The notes below the pieces were generated by a model. That model saw only the letters and a list, made by a program, of their open reading frames with translations. It did not search any database and was not told where the DNA came from. Positions 1 through 5,061 of a stretch of 27,113 nt of DNA are shown one piece after another; position 1 is the stretch's first letter, and every line of letters starts with the position of its first letter. Origin of the DNA: Eshraghiella sp964414835 (GTDB taxonomy: Bacteria > Bacillota > Clostridia > Lachnospirales > Lachnospiraceae); contig CAYPWY010000025.1 of assembly GCA_964414835.1 (NCBI GenBank), positions 1 to 27,113 on the forward strand, read 5' to 3'. The position numbers and the translations under genes are program-made.

Positions 1-124
1 TTACTGAGGTTACAGCGATTTTCTTTTCTGCAAACTGTCAAAGACAGGATTATAAATAAGGGTATTTGTCACTATTTTTTTGGGAATTTTATGCAGGAAT
101 AACGAAAAAAAAGAAAATTCATAT

Positions 125-130
125 TATAAT
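125..130 (+). promoter_or_regulatory. Possible -10 box for the NlpC/P60 gene
   Basis: A perfect TATAAT lies about 35 bases before the ATG of the NlpC/P60 gene in an AT-rich stretch. No convincing TTGACA-like -35 is visible 16-18 bases upstream, so this is a weak promoter call. Positions 1-124 hold only short open stretches that could be the tail of an upstream gene; nothing there is recognisable. Confidence 0.3.
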
Positions 131-164
131 TAATAAGAAACGACTCTATGTCTGGAATTGAAAT

Positions 165-1031
165 ATGGATTATGCAGTGGTTACATCAAGGCAATGTTTT
201 TTATATGAGGATGAGGGAAAAACATCTGTATCGGATGAACTTTTATCCGGATGGGCGGTTACGGCAGACTTTAATATGCAGCCTGTGGTCCATGTAACTG
301 CACACAACGGTTACAGCGGATATGCGGATACTGCCTGCCTGAGAAAGACAGATTATATTGATATTGCAAAGCGGCAGTCACCACAGTATATGCGGATTGG
401 AGGGCAGGCGGTGGATGTGCTTGCCAAACCTAAATACAATTCTGAGATACGTGATACATTATTGAAAAACTCTATTGTTTGTTCTATAATCGATATTGAA
501 GATATCGGATGGAGCTATGTGAGAACCGCCGCCGGAATATGCGGATATGTTCCTACGGTTTCTCTTGAGCCGAGGCTGGATGATGATAGTTATCTGCTGA
601 ACGGATGTTTTACACATAGGACATCATACCGTAAAAAATGTGATGAAGCAATTCTTCGCAGATGTCTTGTGAAAAGTGCATTGGCATATCTTGGAGTCAG
701 ATACCGTTGGGGCGGTAAAACTGTTATGGGAATAGACTGTTCAGGACTTGTCTGTATGGCGTATATGGAACAGGGGATACTTATTTACAGGGATGCAAGA
801 ATTGAGGAAGGATATCCTGTTCATTATATTAACCGCTGTAATATCAAGAGGGGGGATTTGATTTATTTTCCGGGGCATGTGGCAATGTATATAGGCAATG
901 ACAGGTATATTCATTCCACCGGAAACCGTAAAAGTGCAGGGGTGACAATAAACAGCCTGAACCCATGTCATAAGGATTACAGGGAGGATTTGGCACAGGA
1001 TATATTATATTGCGGAAGCGTATTCTGTTAG
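165..1031 (+). CDS. SH3b-NlpC/P60 family cysteine peptidase (YkfC/dipeptidyl-peptidase VI-like)
   Basis: 288-residue cysteine peptidase predicted to cut gamma-D-Glu to diamino-acid bonds in peptidoglycan peptides. The NlpC/P60 domain fills about residues 160-285: YRWGG (180-184), catalytic Cys192 in GIDCSGLV, His238 in PGHVAMYIG, and a third polar residue at His250 in YIHST. The N-terminal half (about 25-135) looks like two bacterial SH3-like modules, the second ending near WSYVRTAAGICGYVP. There is no N-terminal hydrophobic signal, unlike secreted wall hydrolases; this fits the cytosolic dipeptidyl-peptidase VI/YkfC type, which acts in muropeptide recycling. The start is the first ATG of the frame; the ribosome binding site is poor (GGAA at 154-157). 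It has no evident functional link to the ribosomal genes that follow. The family call is firm; substrate and location are inference. Confidence 0.85.
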   Translation: MDYAVVTSRQCFLYEDEGKTSVSDELLSGWAVTADFNMQPVVHVTAHNGYSGYADTACLRKTDYIDIAKRQSPQYMRIGGQAVDVLAKPKYNSEIRDTLLKNSIVCSIIDIEDIGWSYVRTAAGICGYVPTVSLEPRLDDDSYLLNGCFTHRTSYRKKCDEAILRRCLVKSALAYLGVRYRWGGKTVMGIDCSGLVCMAYMEQGILIYRDARIEEGYPVHYINRCNIKRGDLIYFPGHVAMYIGNDRYIHSTGNRKSAGVTINSLNPCHKDYREDLAQDILYCGSVFC

Positions 1032-1057
1032 AATTTAAAATTATTCATGAAAAAGTG

Positions 1058-1087
1058 TTGACTTTCCATAGCTTGCTGTGTTATAGT
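1058..1087 (+). promoter_or_regulatory. Promoter of the rpmG-secE-nusG operon
   Basis: TTGACT (1058-1063) and TATAGT (1082-1087) are separated by 18 bases, close to the housekeeping sigma consensus. Transcription would start near 1094, leaving a leader of about 115 bases before rpmG. The leader contains a run of ten T (1111-1120) and a small A/T-rich inverted repeat (about 1127-1147), neither clearly a terminator. Confidence 0.7.
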
Positions 1088-1209
1088 AGGTAAGCTACGG
1101 GAAGTAAGGCTTTTTTTTTTATGCCTAAAAAATCATTTGGATTTTTGTAAGCGAACCTAGTATGCATATAACAATAAGTCATAGATATTTTTAAATGGAG
1201 GTGTCAGTC

Positions 1210-1359
1210 ATGCGTGTTAAAATCACATTAGCTTGTACAGAGTGCAAACAGCGTAATTACAATATGACAAAGGATAAGAAAACTCATCCTGACAGAATGG
1301 AGACTAAGAAATACTGCAGATTCTGTAAGTCACACACATTACACAAAGAGACTAAATAA
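1210..1359 (+). CDS. rpmG: 50S ribosomal protein L33
   Basis: 49-residue large-subunit protein L33 of the zinc-binding (C+) type. The protein starts MRVKITLACTEC and has two CxxC pairs, Cys9/Cys12 and Cys36/Cys39, that would hold a zinc ion. Length and sequence match the bacterial family (about 49-55 residues). The start is fixed by a GGAGGTG ribosome binding site at 1198-1204. It is the first gene after the 1058-1087 promoter and precedes secE, the usual Firmicutes order. The Cys-containing form implies a zinc-dependent paralog; a Cys-free copy may exist elsewhere in the genome (inference). Confidence 0.95.
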   Translation: MRVKITLACTECKQRNYNMTKDKKTHPDRMETKKYCRFCKSHTLHKETK

Positions 1360-1373
1360 TTAATGTAATTTGG

Positions 1374-1455
1374 TAAGGCCCCCTCAGGAGCAAGACTCCT
1401 TCGGCGGCGTGATGTAAGGCCCCCTCAGGAGCAAGGCTCCTTCGGCGGCGTGATG
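1374..1455 (+). repeat. Two tandem 41-bp palindromic repeat units (rpmG-secE gap)
   Basis: Two 41-bp units, 1374-1414 and 1415-1455, differ by one base in the hairpin (ACTCC versus GCTCC). Each contains a 31-base imperfect palindrome (1378-1408 and 1419-1449) with inner stem and loop AGGAGCAAGGCTCCT in unit 2 and an outer GCC/GGC stem. Units here end in GTGATG. The same palindrome recurs at 2377-2448 before rplK. The array ends three bases before the secE ribosome binding site (1458-1462), so it would be transcribed within the operon mRNA. Confidence 0.9.
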
Positions 1456-1471
1456 TTGGAGGTTAATTACG

Positions 1472-1756
1472 ATGGGTGATTCTGAGAAGAATTTAGTAGA
1501 CGGTAAAATATCTGATGATATTATCGTTGAAGATGTGGCATCTAAAACTGCCAAAACCGTCAAAGTAAAAAATAAATCAGGCAAAACAGGATTCTTTTCA
1601 CAGGTTAAGGCAGAATTCAAGAAAATCATCTGGCCTAGCCGCCAGTCTCTCGGCAAACAGACATTGGCAGTGCTGCTCAGCTCAATTTGCCTTGGAATCA
1701 TTATCACAATCGTTGATATGATTGTAAGATTAGGATTGGAGTTATTGGTAAAATAA
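1472..1756 (+). CDS. secE: Preprotein translocase subunit SecE
   Basis: 94-residue membrane subunit that clamps SecY in the Sec translocase. The charged N-terminal region (1-60) is followed by the family signature around FFSQVKAEFKKIIWPSRQ (residues 42-59) and one C-terminal transmembrane segment (about 66-90). This one-helix form is usual in Firmicutes. GGAGG at 1458-1462 sets the start nine bases upstream of the ATG. It lies directly downstream of the palindromic repeats and 39 bases before nusG, and is presumably co-transcribed with rpmG and nusG. No tRNA-Trp lies between rpmG and secE, unlike some related genomes. Confidence 0.95.
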   Translation: MGDSEKNLVDGKISDDIIVEDVASKTAKTVKVKNKSGKTGFFSQVKAEFKKIIWPSRQSLGKQTLAVLLSSICLGIIITIVDMIVRLGLELLVK

Positions 1757-1795
1757 TAGTGCATTTGAATATGCAGGTTATGGAAAGGTGATTAG

Positions 1796-2326
1796 ATGTC
1801 AGAAGAAATGTCAGGGGCCTGCTGGTATGTAGTTCACACATATTCAGGCTATGAGAATAAAGTAAAAGCTAACATTGAAAAGACTATCGAAAACAGAAAT
1901 CTTCAGGACCAGATTCTGGAAGTATCAGTTCCACTTGAGGAGGTTCTCGAAAAGACCAAATCAGGAGCAATGAAGCAGGTCCAGAGGAAGATTTTTCCGG
2001 GATATGTACTTATTCATATGATTATGAATGATGATACATGGTATGTAGTCAGAAACACCAGAGGCGTTACAGGATTTGTTGGTCCGGGCTCTAAGCCGAT
2101 TCCACTTACCGATGAAGAGATGAAGAATCTCGGAATCAATGCAAAGAAAATTGCAGTTGATTATAAGGTTGGTGATACAATAGTAGCAGTATCAGGTGTT
2201 TGGGAAAACACTGTTGGCGCAATTAAGAGTATCAATAAGAACAGGCAGACAGTTACCATTATGGTAGATATGTTCGGAAGAGAAACTCCGGTAGAGCTTA
2301 GTTTTACAGAGATACGACATATGTAA
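1796..2326 (+). CDS. nusG: Transcription termination/antitermination factor NusG
   Basis: 176-residue general elongation factor that binds the RNA polymerase clamp and couples transcription to Rho or to the ribosome. The NGN domain spans about residues 8-115 (WYVVHTYSGYENKV near 10-23; FPGYVLI at 67-73; VRNTRGVTGFVG at 85-96). The KOW domain follows at about 124-174, with VGDTIVAVSGVWENTVGAI. Full length for the family. The start ATG has an AAAGGTGATT-type site just upstream (about 1783-1792). It follows secE as in nearly all bacteria. The stop is followed within six bases by a repeat array that separates nusG from rplK. Confidence 0.97.
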   Translation: MSEEMSGACWYVVHTYSGYENKVKANIEKTIENRNLQDQILEVSVPLEEVLEKTKSGAMKQVQRKIFPGYVLIHMIMNDDTWYVVRNTRGVTGFVGPGSKPIPLTDEEMKNLGINAKKIAVDYKVGDTIVAVSGVWENTVGAIKSINKNRQTVTIMVDMFGRETPVELSFTEIRHM

Positions 2327-2331
2327 TCAGG

Positions 2332-2454
2332 TAATTCCCCAAGACGCAAGTCTGGGATTGCACCGCGAGATGAAAAGCCCCCTCAGGAGCAAGGCTCCTT
2401 CGGCGGCGAGATGAAAAGCCCCCTCAGGAGCAAGGCTCCTTCGGCGGCGAGATG
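2332..2454 (+). repeat. Three 41-bp units: one divergent plus two near-identical palindromic repeats (nusG-rplK gap)
   Basis: Units at 2373-2413 and 2414-2454 carry the same 31-base palindrome as the rpmG-secE array (2377-2407 and 2418-2448), but share a different flank (AAAA at the start, GCGAGATG at the end). Immediately upstream, 2332-2372 is also exactly 41 bases, ends in GCGAGATG, and has its own hairpin (AGAC, loop GCAA, GTCT at about 2342-2353), so it looks like a divergent unit. Each ATG at a unit end begins a short reading frame that overlaps the stop of the preceding one as ATGA. Confidence 0.88.
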
Positions 2455-2458
2455 CGGA

Positions 2459-2486
2459 GTGGGAGGGTAATTCCCGCAAATACCAC
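2459..2486 (+). promoter_or_regulatory. Putative L1-binding mRNA motif before rplK
   Basis: A 28-base element with an outer GTGG/CCAC stem, an asymmetric internal loop (GA on one side, GCAAATA on the other) and an inner GGG/CCC stem. An almost identical 28-base element lies before rplA (2975-3002). L1 represses the L11-L1 mRNA in many bacteria by binding a structure that mimics its 23S rRNA site, built as two helices around an asymmetric loop. That role is inferred here from position, shape and duplication. It ends nine bases before the rplK ribosome binding site. Confidence 0.6.
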
Positions 2487-2508
2487 AATATTTTAGGAGG
2501 TGCCAAAA

Positions 2509-2934
2509 ATGGCAAAGAAAGTAACAGGTTATATCAAATTACAGATTCCTGCCGGCAAAGCTACACCGGCTCCACCAGTTGGTCCTGCACTTGGACAGCA
2601 TGGTGTCAACATCGTTGAATTTACAAAGCAGTTCAACGCTAAGACAGCAGATATGGGAGACACAATCATCCCTGTTATCATTACAGTATATGCAGACAGA
2701 AGCTTCAGCTTTGTAACTAAGACTCCACCTGCAGCTGTTCTTCTTAAGAAGGCATGTAACATTAAGTCAGGTTCAGGAACACCGAACAAGACTAAAGTTG
2801 CTAAAATTTCAAAGGCTGATTTACAGAAAATTGCCGAGACTAAACTGCCGGACCTTAACGCAGGTTCCCTTGAAGCAGCTATGAGCATGATTGCCGGTAC
2901 TGCAAAGAGCATGGGTATAACGGTAGAGGAATAA
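2509..2934 (+). CDS. rplK: 50S ribosomal protein L11
   Basis: 141-residue protein of the GTPase-associated centre, binding 23S rRNA near L10-L12 and the thiostrepton site. The N-terminal domain has the proline-rich segment PAGKATPAPPVGPALGQHGV (about 15-34) and the C-terminal rRNA-binding domain includes KSGSGTPNKTKVAKI. The frame extends upstream to a GTG at 2500, but the ATG at 2509 is chosen: AGGAGG at 2495-2500 is correctly spaced, the GTG overlaps that site, and 141 residues is the family standard. It is paired with rplA 84 bases downstream, and both are preceded by the same L1-type motif. Confidence 0.97.
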   Translation: MAKKVTGYIKLQIPAGKATPAPPVGPALGQHGVNIVEFTKQFNAKTADMGDTIIPVIITVYADRSFSFVTKTPPAAVLLKKACNIKSGSGTPNKTKVAKISKADLQKIAETKLPDLNAGSLEAAMSMIAGTAKSMGITVEE

Positions 2935-2974
2935 GAATAACAGATTGCTAACCGATTTTGATATCGGAAGAATT

Positions 2975-3002
2975 GTGGGAGGGCAAACCCCGCAAATACC
3001 AC
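2975..3002 (+). promoter_or_regulatory. Putative L1-binding mRNA motif before rplA
   Basis: A 28-base element matching 2459-2486 in length and in nearly every paired base: GTGG/CCAC outer stem, GGG/CCC inner stem and the CGCAAATACCAC 3' arm. It ends one base before the AGGAGG of rplA (3004-3009), so binding would block initiation directly. A small hairpin (CCGAT/ATCGG, 2952-2967) lies just upstream. L1 autoregulation is the likely role (inference from family knowledge). Confidence 0.65.
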
Positions 3003-3018
3003 TAGGAGGTTTTTTATT

Positions 3019-3714
3019 ATGAAGAGAGGTAAAAAATACGTTGAGGCGGCTAAGTTAGTAGACCGCGCAACAGTTTACAGTGCTGAGGATGCAGTTGCTT
3101 TAGTAAAAAAAGCATCTACAGCCAAATTTGATGAGACAGTAGAAGCACACATCAGAACAGGATGCGATGGACGTCATGCAGACCAGCAGATTCGTGGTGC
3201 TGTTGTACTTCCTCACGGAACAGGTAAGACCGTAAGAGTTCTTGTATTCGCTAAGGGCGCTAAGGCAACAGAAGCAGAAGCAGCCGGAGCTGATTTCGTA
3301 GGCGGCGAGGAGCTTATTCCAAAGATACAGAATGAAGGATGGTTTGAATTTGACGTAGTTGTTGCAACACCTGACATGATGGGCGTTGTGGGCCGTTTAG
3401 GACGAGTTCTGGGACCTAAGGGCTTAATGCCAAACCCTAAAGCCGGAACGGTTACAATGGATGTAACAAAGGCTGTTAACGATATTAAAGCAGGTAAAAT
3501 CGAGTACAGACTTGACAAGACAAATATCGTCCATGTTCCTGTGGGAAAGGTATCTTTTACGGAAGAACAGCTTGCTGAGAACTTTAATGCTATTATGGAA
3601 GCTATTGCAAAGGCTAAACCATCGGCAGTTAAAGGTCAGTACATTAAGAACATCACTCTTGCATCTACAATGGGTCCTGGAGTGAAGGTTGACAGTGCAA
3701 AATATCTTGGCTGA
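3019..3714 (+). CDS. rplA: 50S ribosomal protein L1
   Basis: 231-residue protein of the L1 stalk, which binds 23S rRNA near the E site and helps move deacylated tRNA; also the usual translational repressor of the rplK-rplA mRNA. Recognisable by GRLGRVLGPKGLMPNPKAGTV in the middle and GQYIKNITLASTMGPG near the end. Length is standard (about 230). AGGAGG at 3004-3009 fixes the start. Expression is probably set by the adjacent L1-type motif. A new promoter follows just after the stop, so rplJ-rplL can be made separately. Confidence 0.97.
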   Translation: MKRGKKYVEAAKLVDRATVYSAEDAVALVKKASTAKFDETVEAHIRTGCDGRHADQQIRGAVVLPHGTGKTVRVLVFAKGAKATEAEAAGADFVGGEELIPKIQNEGWFEFDVVVATPDMMGVVGRLGRVLGPKGLMPNPKAGTVTMDVTKAVNDIKAGKIEYRLDKTNIVHVPVGKVSFTEEQLAENFNAIMEAIAKAKPSAVKGQYIKNITLASTMGPGVKVDSAKYLG

Positions 3715-3730
3715 TTATAGTGATTAGCCA

Positions 3731-3759
3731 TTGACAAAATAACAATCAGATGTTAATAT
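3731..3759 (+). promoter_or_regulatory. Promoter of rplJ-rplL
   Basis: Perfect TTGACA (3731-3736), 17-base spacer and TAATAT (3754-3759) preceded by an extended -10 TGT (3751-3753). It lies 17 bases after the rplA stop and directly upstream of the L10 leader. Confidence 0.8.
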
Positions 3760-3780
3760 ATCATCTGTTGGCTGAGTTTT

Positions 3781-3894
3781 CAGCTATTGCCGTAGACAGC
3801 AGGTGCCGTAAGGCATAAGTATGCAACGCCTGCCGAGGAGATTTTAAGCATGATATGACTTATTATGCCTCCTGTGTCTGCGGGAGGCATTTTT
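3781..3894 (+). ncRNA. Ribosomal protein L10 leader RNA
   Basis: The region before rplJ carries the conserved L10-leader core: CCGTAGACAGCAGGTGCCG (3790-3808), answered by GCCTGCCGAGGAG (about 3828-3840), then a terminator-like hairpin at 3865-3894. In the known family the L10(L12)4 complex binds a kink-turn structure in its own mRNA leader, giving autogenous repression, in Firmicutes often by attenuation. The core motif and position are seen; the mechanism is from the family. Confidence 0.8.
3865..3894 (+). terminator. Attenuator/terminator of the L10 leader
   Basis: Arms ATGCCTCC (3865-3872) and GGAGGCAT (3883-3890) form an 8-bp stem with a 10-base loop, followed by TTTTT (3890-3894). It lies between the rplJ promoter and the rplJ ribosome binding site, so it most likely acts as the regulated terminator of the leader. 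Confidence 0.75.
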
Positions 3895-3917
3895 AATTCT
3901 ATAAGGAGGAAATACTC

Positions 3918-4412
3918 ATGGCAAAGGTTGAACTTAAAAAACCTATCGTTGATGAAATCATTGAGAGCCTTAAAGACGCTAAGTCAGTTGTTCTTGCTGA
4001 TTACCGTGGACTCACTGTTGAGCAGGATACACAGCTTCGTAAGCAGATGAGAGAAACAGGCGTTATATATAAGGTATATAAGAATACAATGATTAAGCGT
4101 GCGATTGAAGGAACCGAGTTTGAGGCTATCGCTTCAGACCTTGAAGGTCCTACAGCAATTGCAATTTCAAAGGACGATGCTACTGCACCGGCAAGAATTC
4201 TTTTTAATTTTTCCAAGACAGCAGAAGCATTGGAGCTTAAATCAGGTGTGGTTGAGGGAACTTACTATGACAACAAGGGAATCTCAGTTATCGCAACTAT
4301 CCCTTCAAGAGACGAGCTCATTTCCAAGTTCCTTGGAAGTATCCAGTCACCTGTCAGCAACTTCGCTCGTGTTATTAAGCAGATTGCTGAGCAGAAAGAA
4401 GCAGAAGCTTAA
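3918..4412 (+). CDS. rplJ: 50S ribosomal protein L10
   Basis: 164-residue base of the ribosomal stalk; anchors L7/L12 dimers and binds 23S rRNA next to L11. Typical N-terminal globular domain with VLADYRGLTVEQDTQLRKQM (about 25-44) and YKVYKNTMIKRA, and a C-terminal helix (about 130-164) that carries the L12 N-terminal domains, ending in an acidic KEAEA-type tail. AAGGAGG (3903-3909) sets the start. With rplL it forms a pair under the 3731-3759 promoter and the L10 leader. Confidence 0.97.
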   Translation: MAKVELKKPIVDEIIESLKDAKSVVLADYRGLTVEQDTQLRKQMRETGVIYKVYKNTMIKRAIEGTEFEAIASDLEGPTAIAISKDDATAPARILFNFSKTAEALELKSGVVEGTYYDNKGISVIATIPSRDELISKFLGSIQSPVSNFARVIKQIAEQKEAEA

Positions 4413-4453
4413 AGTTATTTTTTAATTATATTAATCAGATGGAGGAAATTATA

Positions 4454-4816
4454 ATGACAACTCAGGAAATTATTGAAGTAATCAAAGGTTTATCAGTATT
4501 AGAATTAAACGATCTTGTTAAGGCTTGTGAGGAAGAGTTCGGCGTATCTGCAGCAGCAGGCGTTGTAGTTGCAGCAGCAGGTGCAGGCGCAGGTGCAGCA
4601 GCAGAGGAGAAGACAGAGTTTGACGTTGAGCTTACAGAGGGTTCAGGCGTTCCTGTAATCAAGGTTGTTCGTGAAATCACAGGTTTAGGTCTTAAGGAAG
4701 CTAAGGATCTTGTAACAGCAGCTCCAAAGGTAGTTAAAGAGGGCGTTAGCAAGGAAGAAGCTGAAGATATTAAGAAGAAACTTGAAGAGGCTGGAGCTAA
4801 GGTTACAATTAAGTAA
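4454..4816 (+). CDS. rplL: 50S ribosomal protein L7/L12
   Basis: 120-residue stalk protein, present in several copies per ribosome, that recruits translational GTPases. N-terminal dimerisation domain (1-30), Ala/Gly-rich hinge (about 35-53) and C-terminal domain with GLGLKEAKDLV and a Lys-rich helix. An ATG in frame at 4439 is rejected as start because it overlaps the GGAGG (4441-4445); the ATG at 4454 is correctly spaced and gives the usual length. A terminator follows 30 bases after the stop, separating the L10-L12 pair from rpoB. Confidence 0.97.
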   Translation: MTTQEIIEVIKGLSVLELNDLVKACEEEFGVSAAAGVVVAAAGAGAGAAAEEKTEFDVELTEGSGVPVIKVVREITGLGLKEAKDLVTAAPKVVKEGVSKEEAEDIKKKLEEAGAKVTIK

Positions 4817-4846
4817 TTTTGCCGCAGTATTTTAAGCAGATAAGGG

Positions 4847-4882
4847 AACCCCGGGAGCACGTATGTGTGTACCGGGGTTTTA
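4847..4882 (+). terminator. Rho-independent terminator after rplL
   Basis: AACCCCGG (4847-4854) pairs with CCGGGGTT (4872-4879), with a 17-base loop that has an inner CAC/GTG pairing, followed by a short T run. Moderately strong; some read-through into rpoB is possible. Confidence 0.75.
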
Positions 4883-4951
4883 CTGCCTGAAAATATATAT
4901 CATTACAATCTGAAATTCAAAAAATTATTCATATTTTATCCAAAAAAAACA

Positions 4952-4980
4952 TTGACAATATATGACATTTGTGATATTAT
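4952..4980 (+). promoter_or_regulatory. Promoter of rpoB-rpoC
   Basis: TTGACA (4952-4957), 17-base spacer, TATTAT (4975-4980) with an extended -10 TGA (4972-4974). An A-tract (about 4942-4949) directly upstream of the -35 may act as an UP element. The rpsL promoter has the same A-tract followed by TTGACAATAT. Confidence 0.82.
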
Positions 4981-4994
4981 GGACGATGCATTAT

Positions 4995-5019
4995 TGTGCA
5001 GGCTTAGGCTTGTTGCACA
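4995..5019 (+). promoter_or_regulatory. 5' leader hairpin of rpoB mRNA
   Basis: TGTGCA (4995-5000) pairs with TGCACA (5014-5019) a few bases downstream of the expected transcription start. The loop includes GGCTTA, which also occurs in the hairpin of the rpsL leader. Function unknown; mRNA 5' end protection or regulation are possible. Confidence 0.5.
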
Positions 5020-5061
5020 GAAATGAAGAAATATATAGAAAGCGCAAGGGGTGAAACGTCA

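Noticed and set aside
1..102. Possible 3' end of an upstream gene (open frames ending at 57-59 or 100-102)
   Set aside because: Two frames are open for a short distance and neither encodes anything recognisable.
1360..1470. tRNA-Trp between rpmG and secE, as in some Firmicutes
   Set aside because: The gap contains only the palindromic repeats and no cloverleaf or T-loop sequence.
1374..2454. Regularly spaced palindromic repeats as a possible CRISPR array
   Set aside because: Units are directly adjacent with no unique spacers, only two or three per site, and lie between ribosomal genes with no cas genes.
1384..2515. Minus-strand open frames over the repeats (for example 1384-1764 and 2327-2515)
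   Set aside because: They arise because the palindromic units are open on the other strand, and they run antisense to secE and nusG-rplK with no start signals.
4439..4453. Upstream ATG of rplL
   Set aside because: It overlaps the GGAGG ribosome binding site used by the ATG at 4454.
5023..5061. Upstream ATG of rpoB giving 13 more residues
   Set aside because: No ribosome binding site precedes it, it follows the leader hairpin closely, and the ATG at 5062 has a good site and the family-typical N-terminus.
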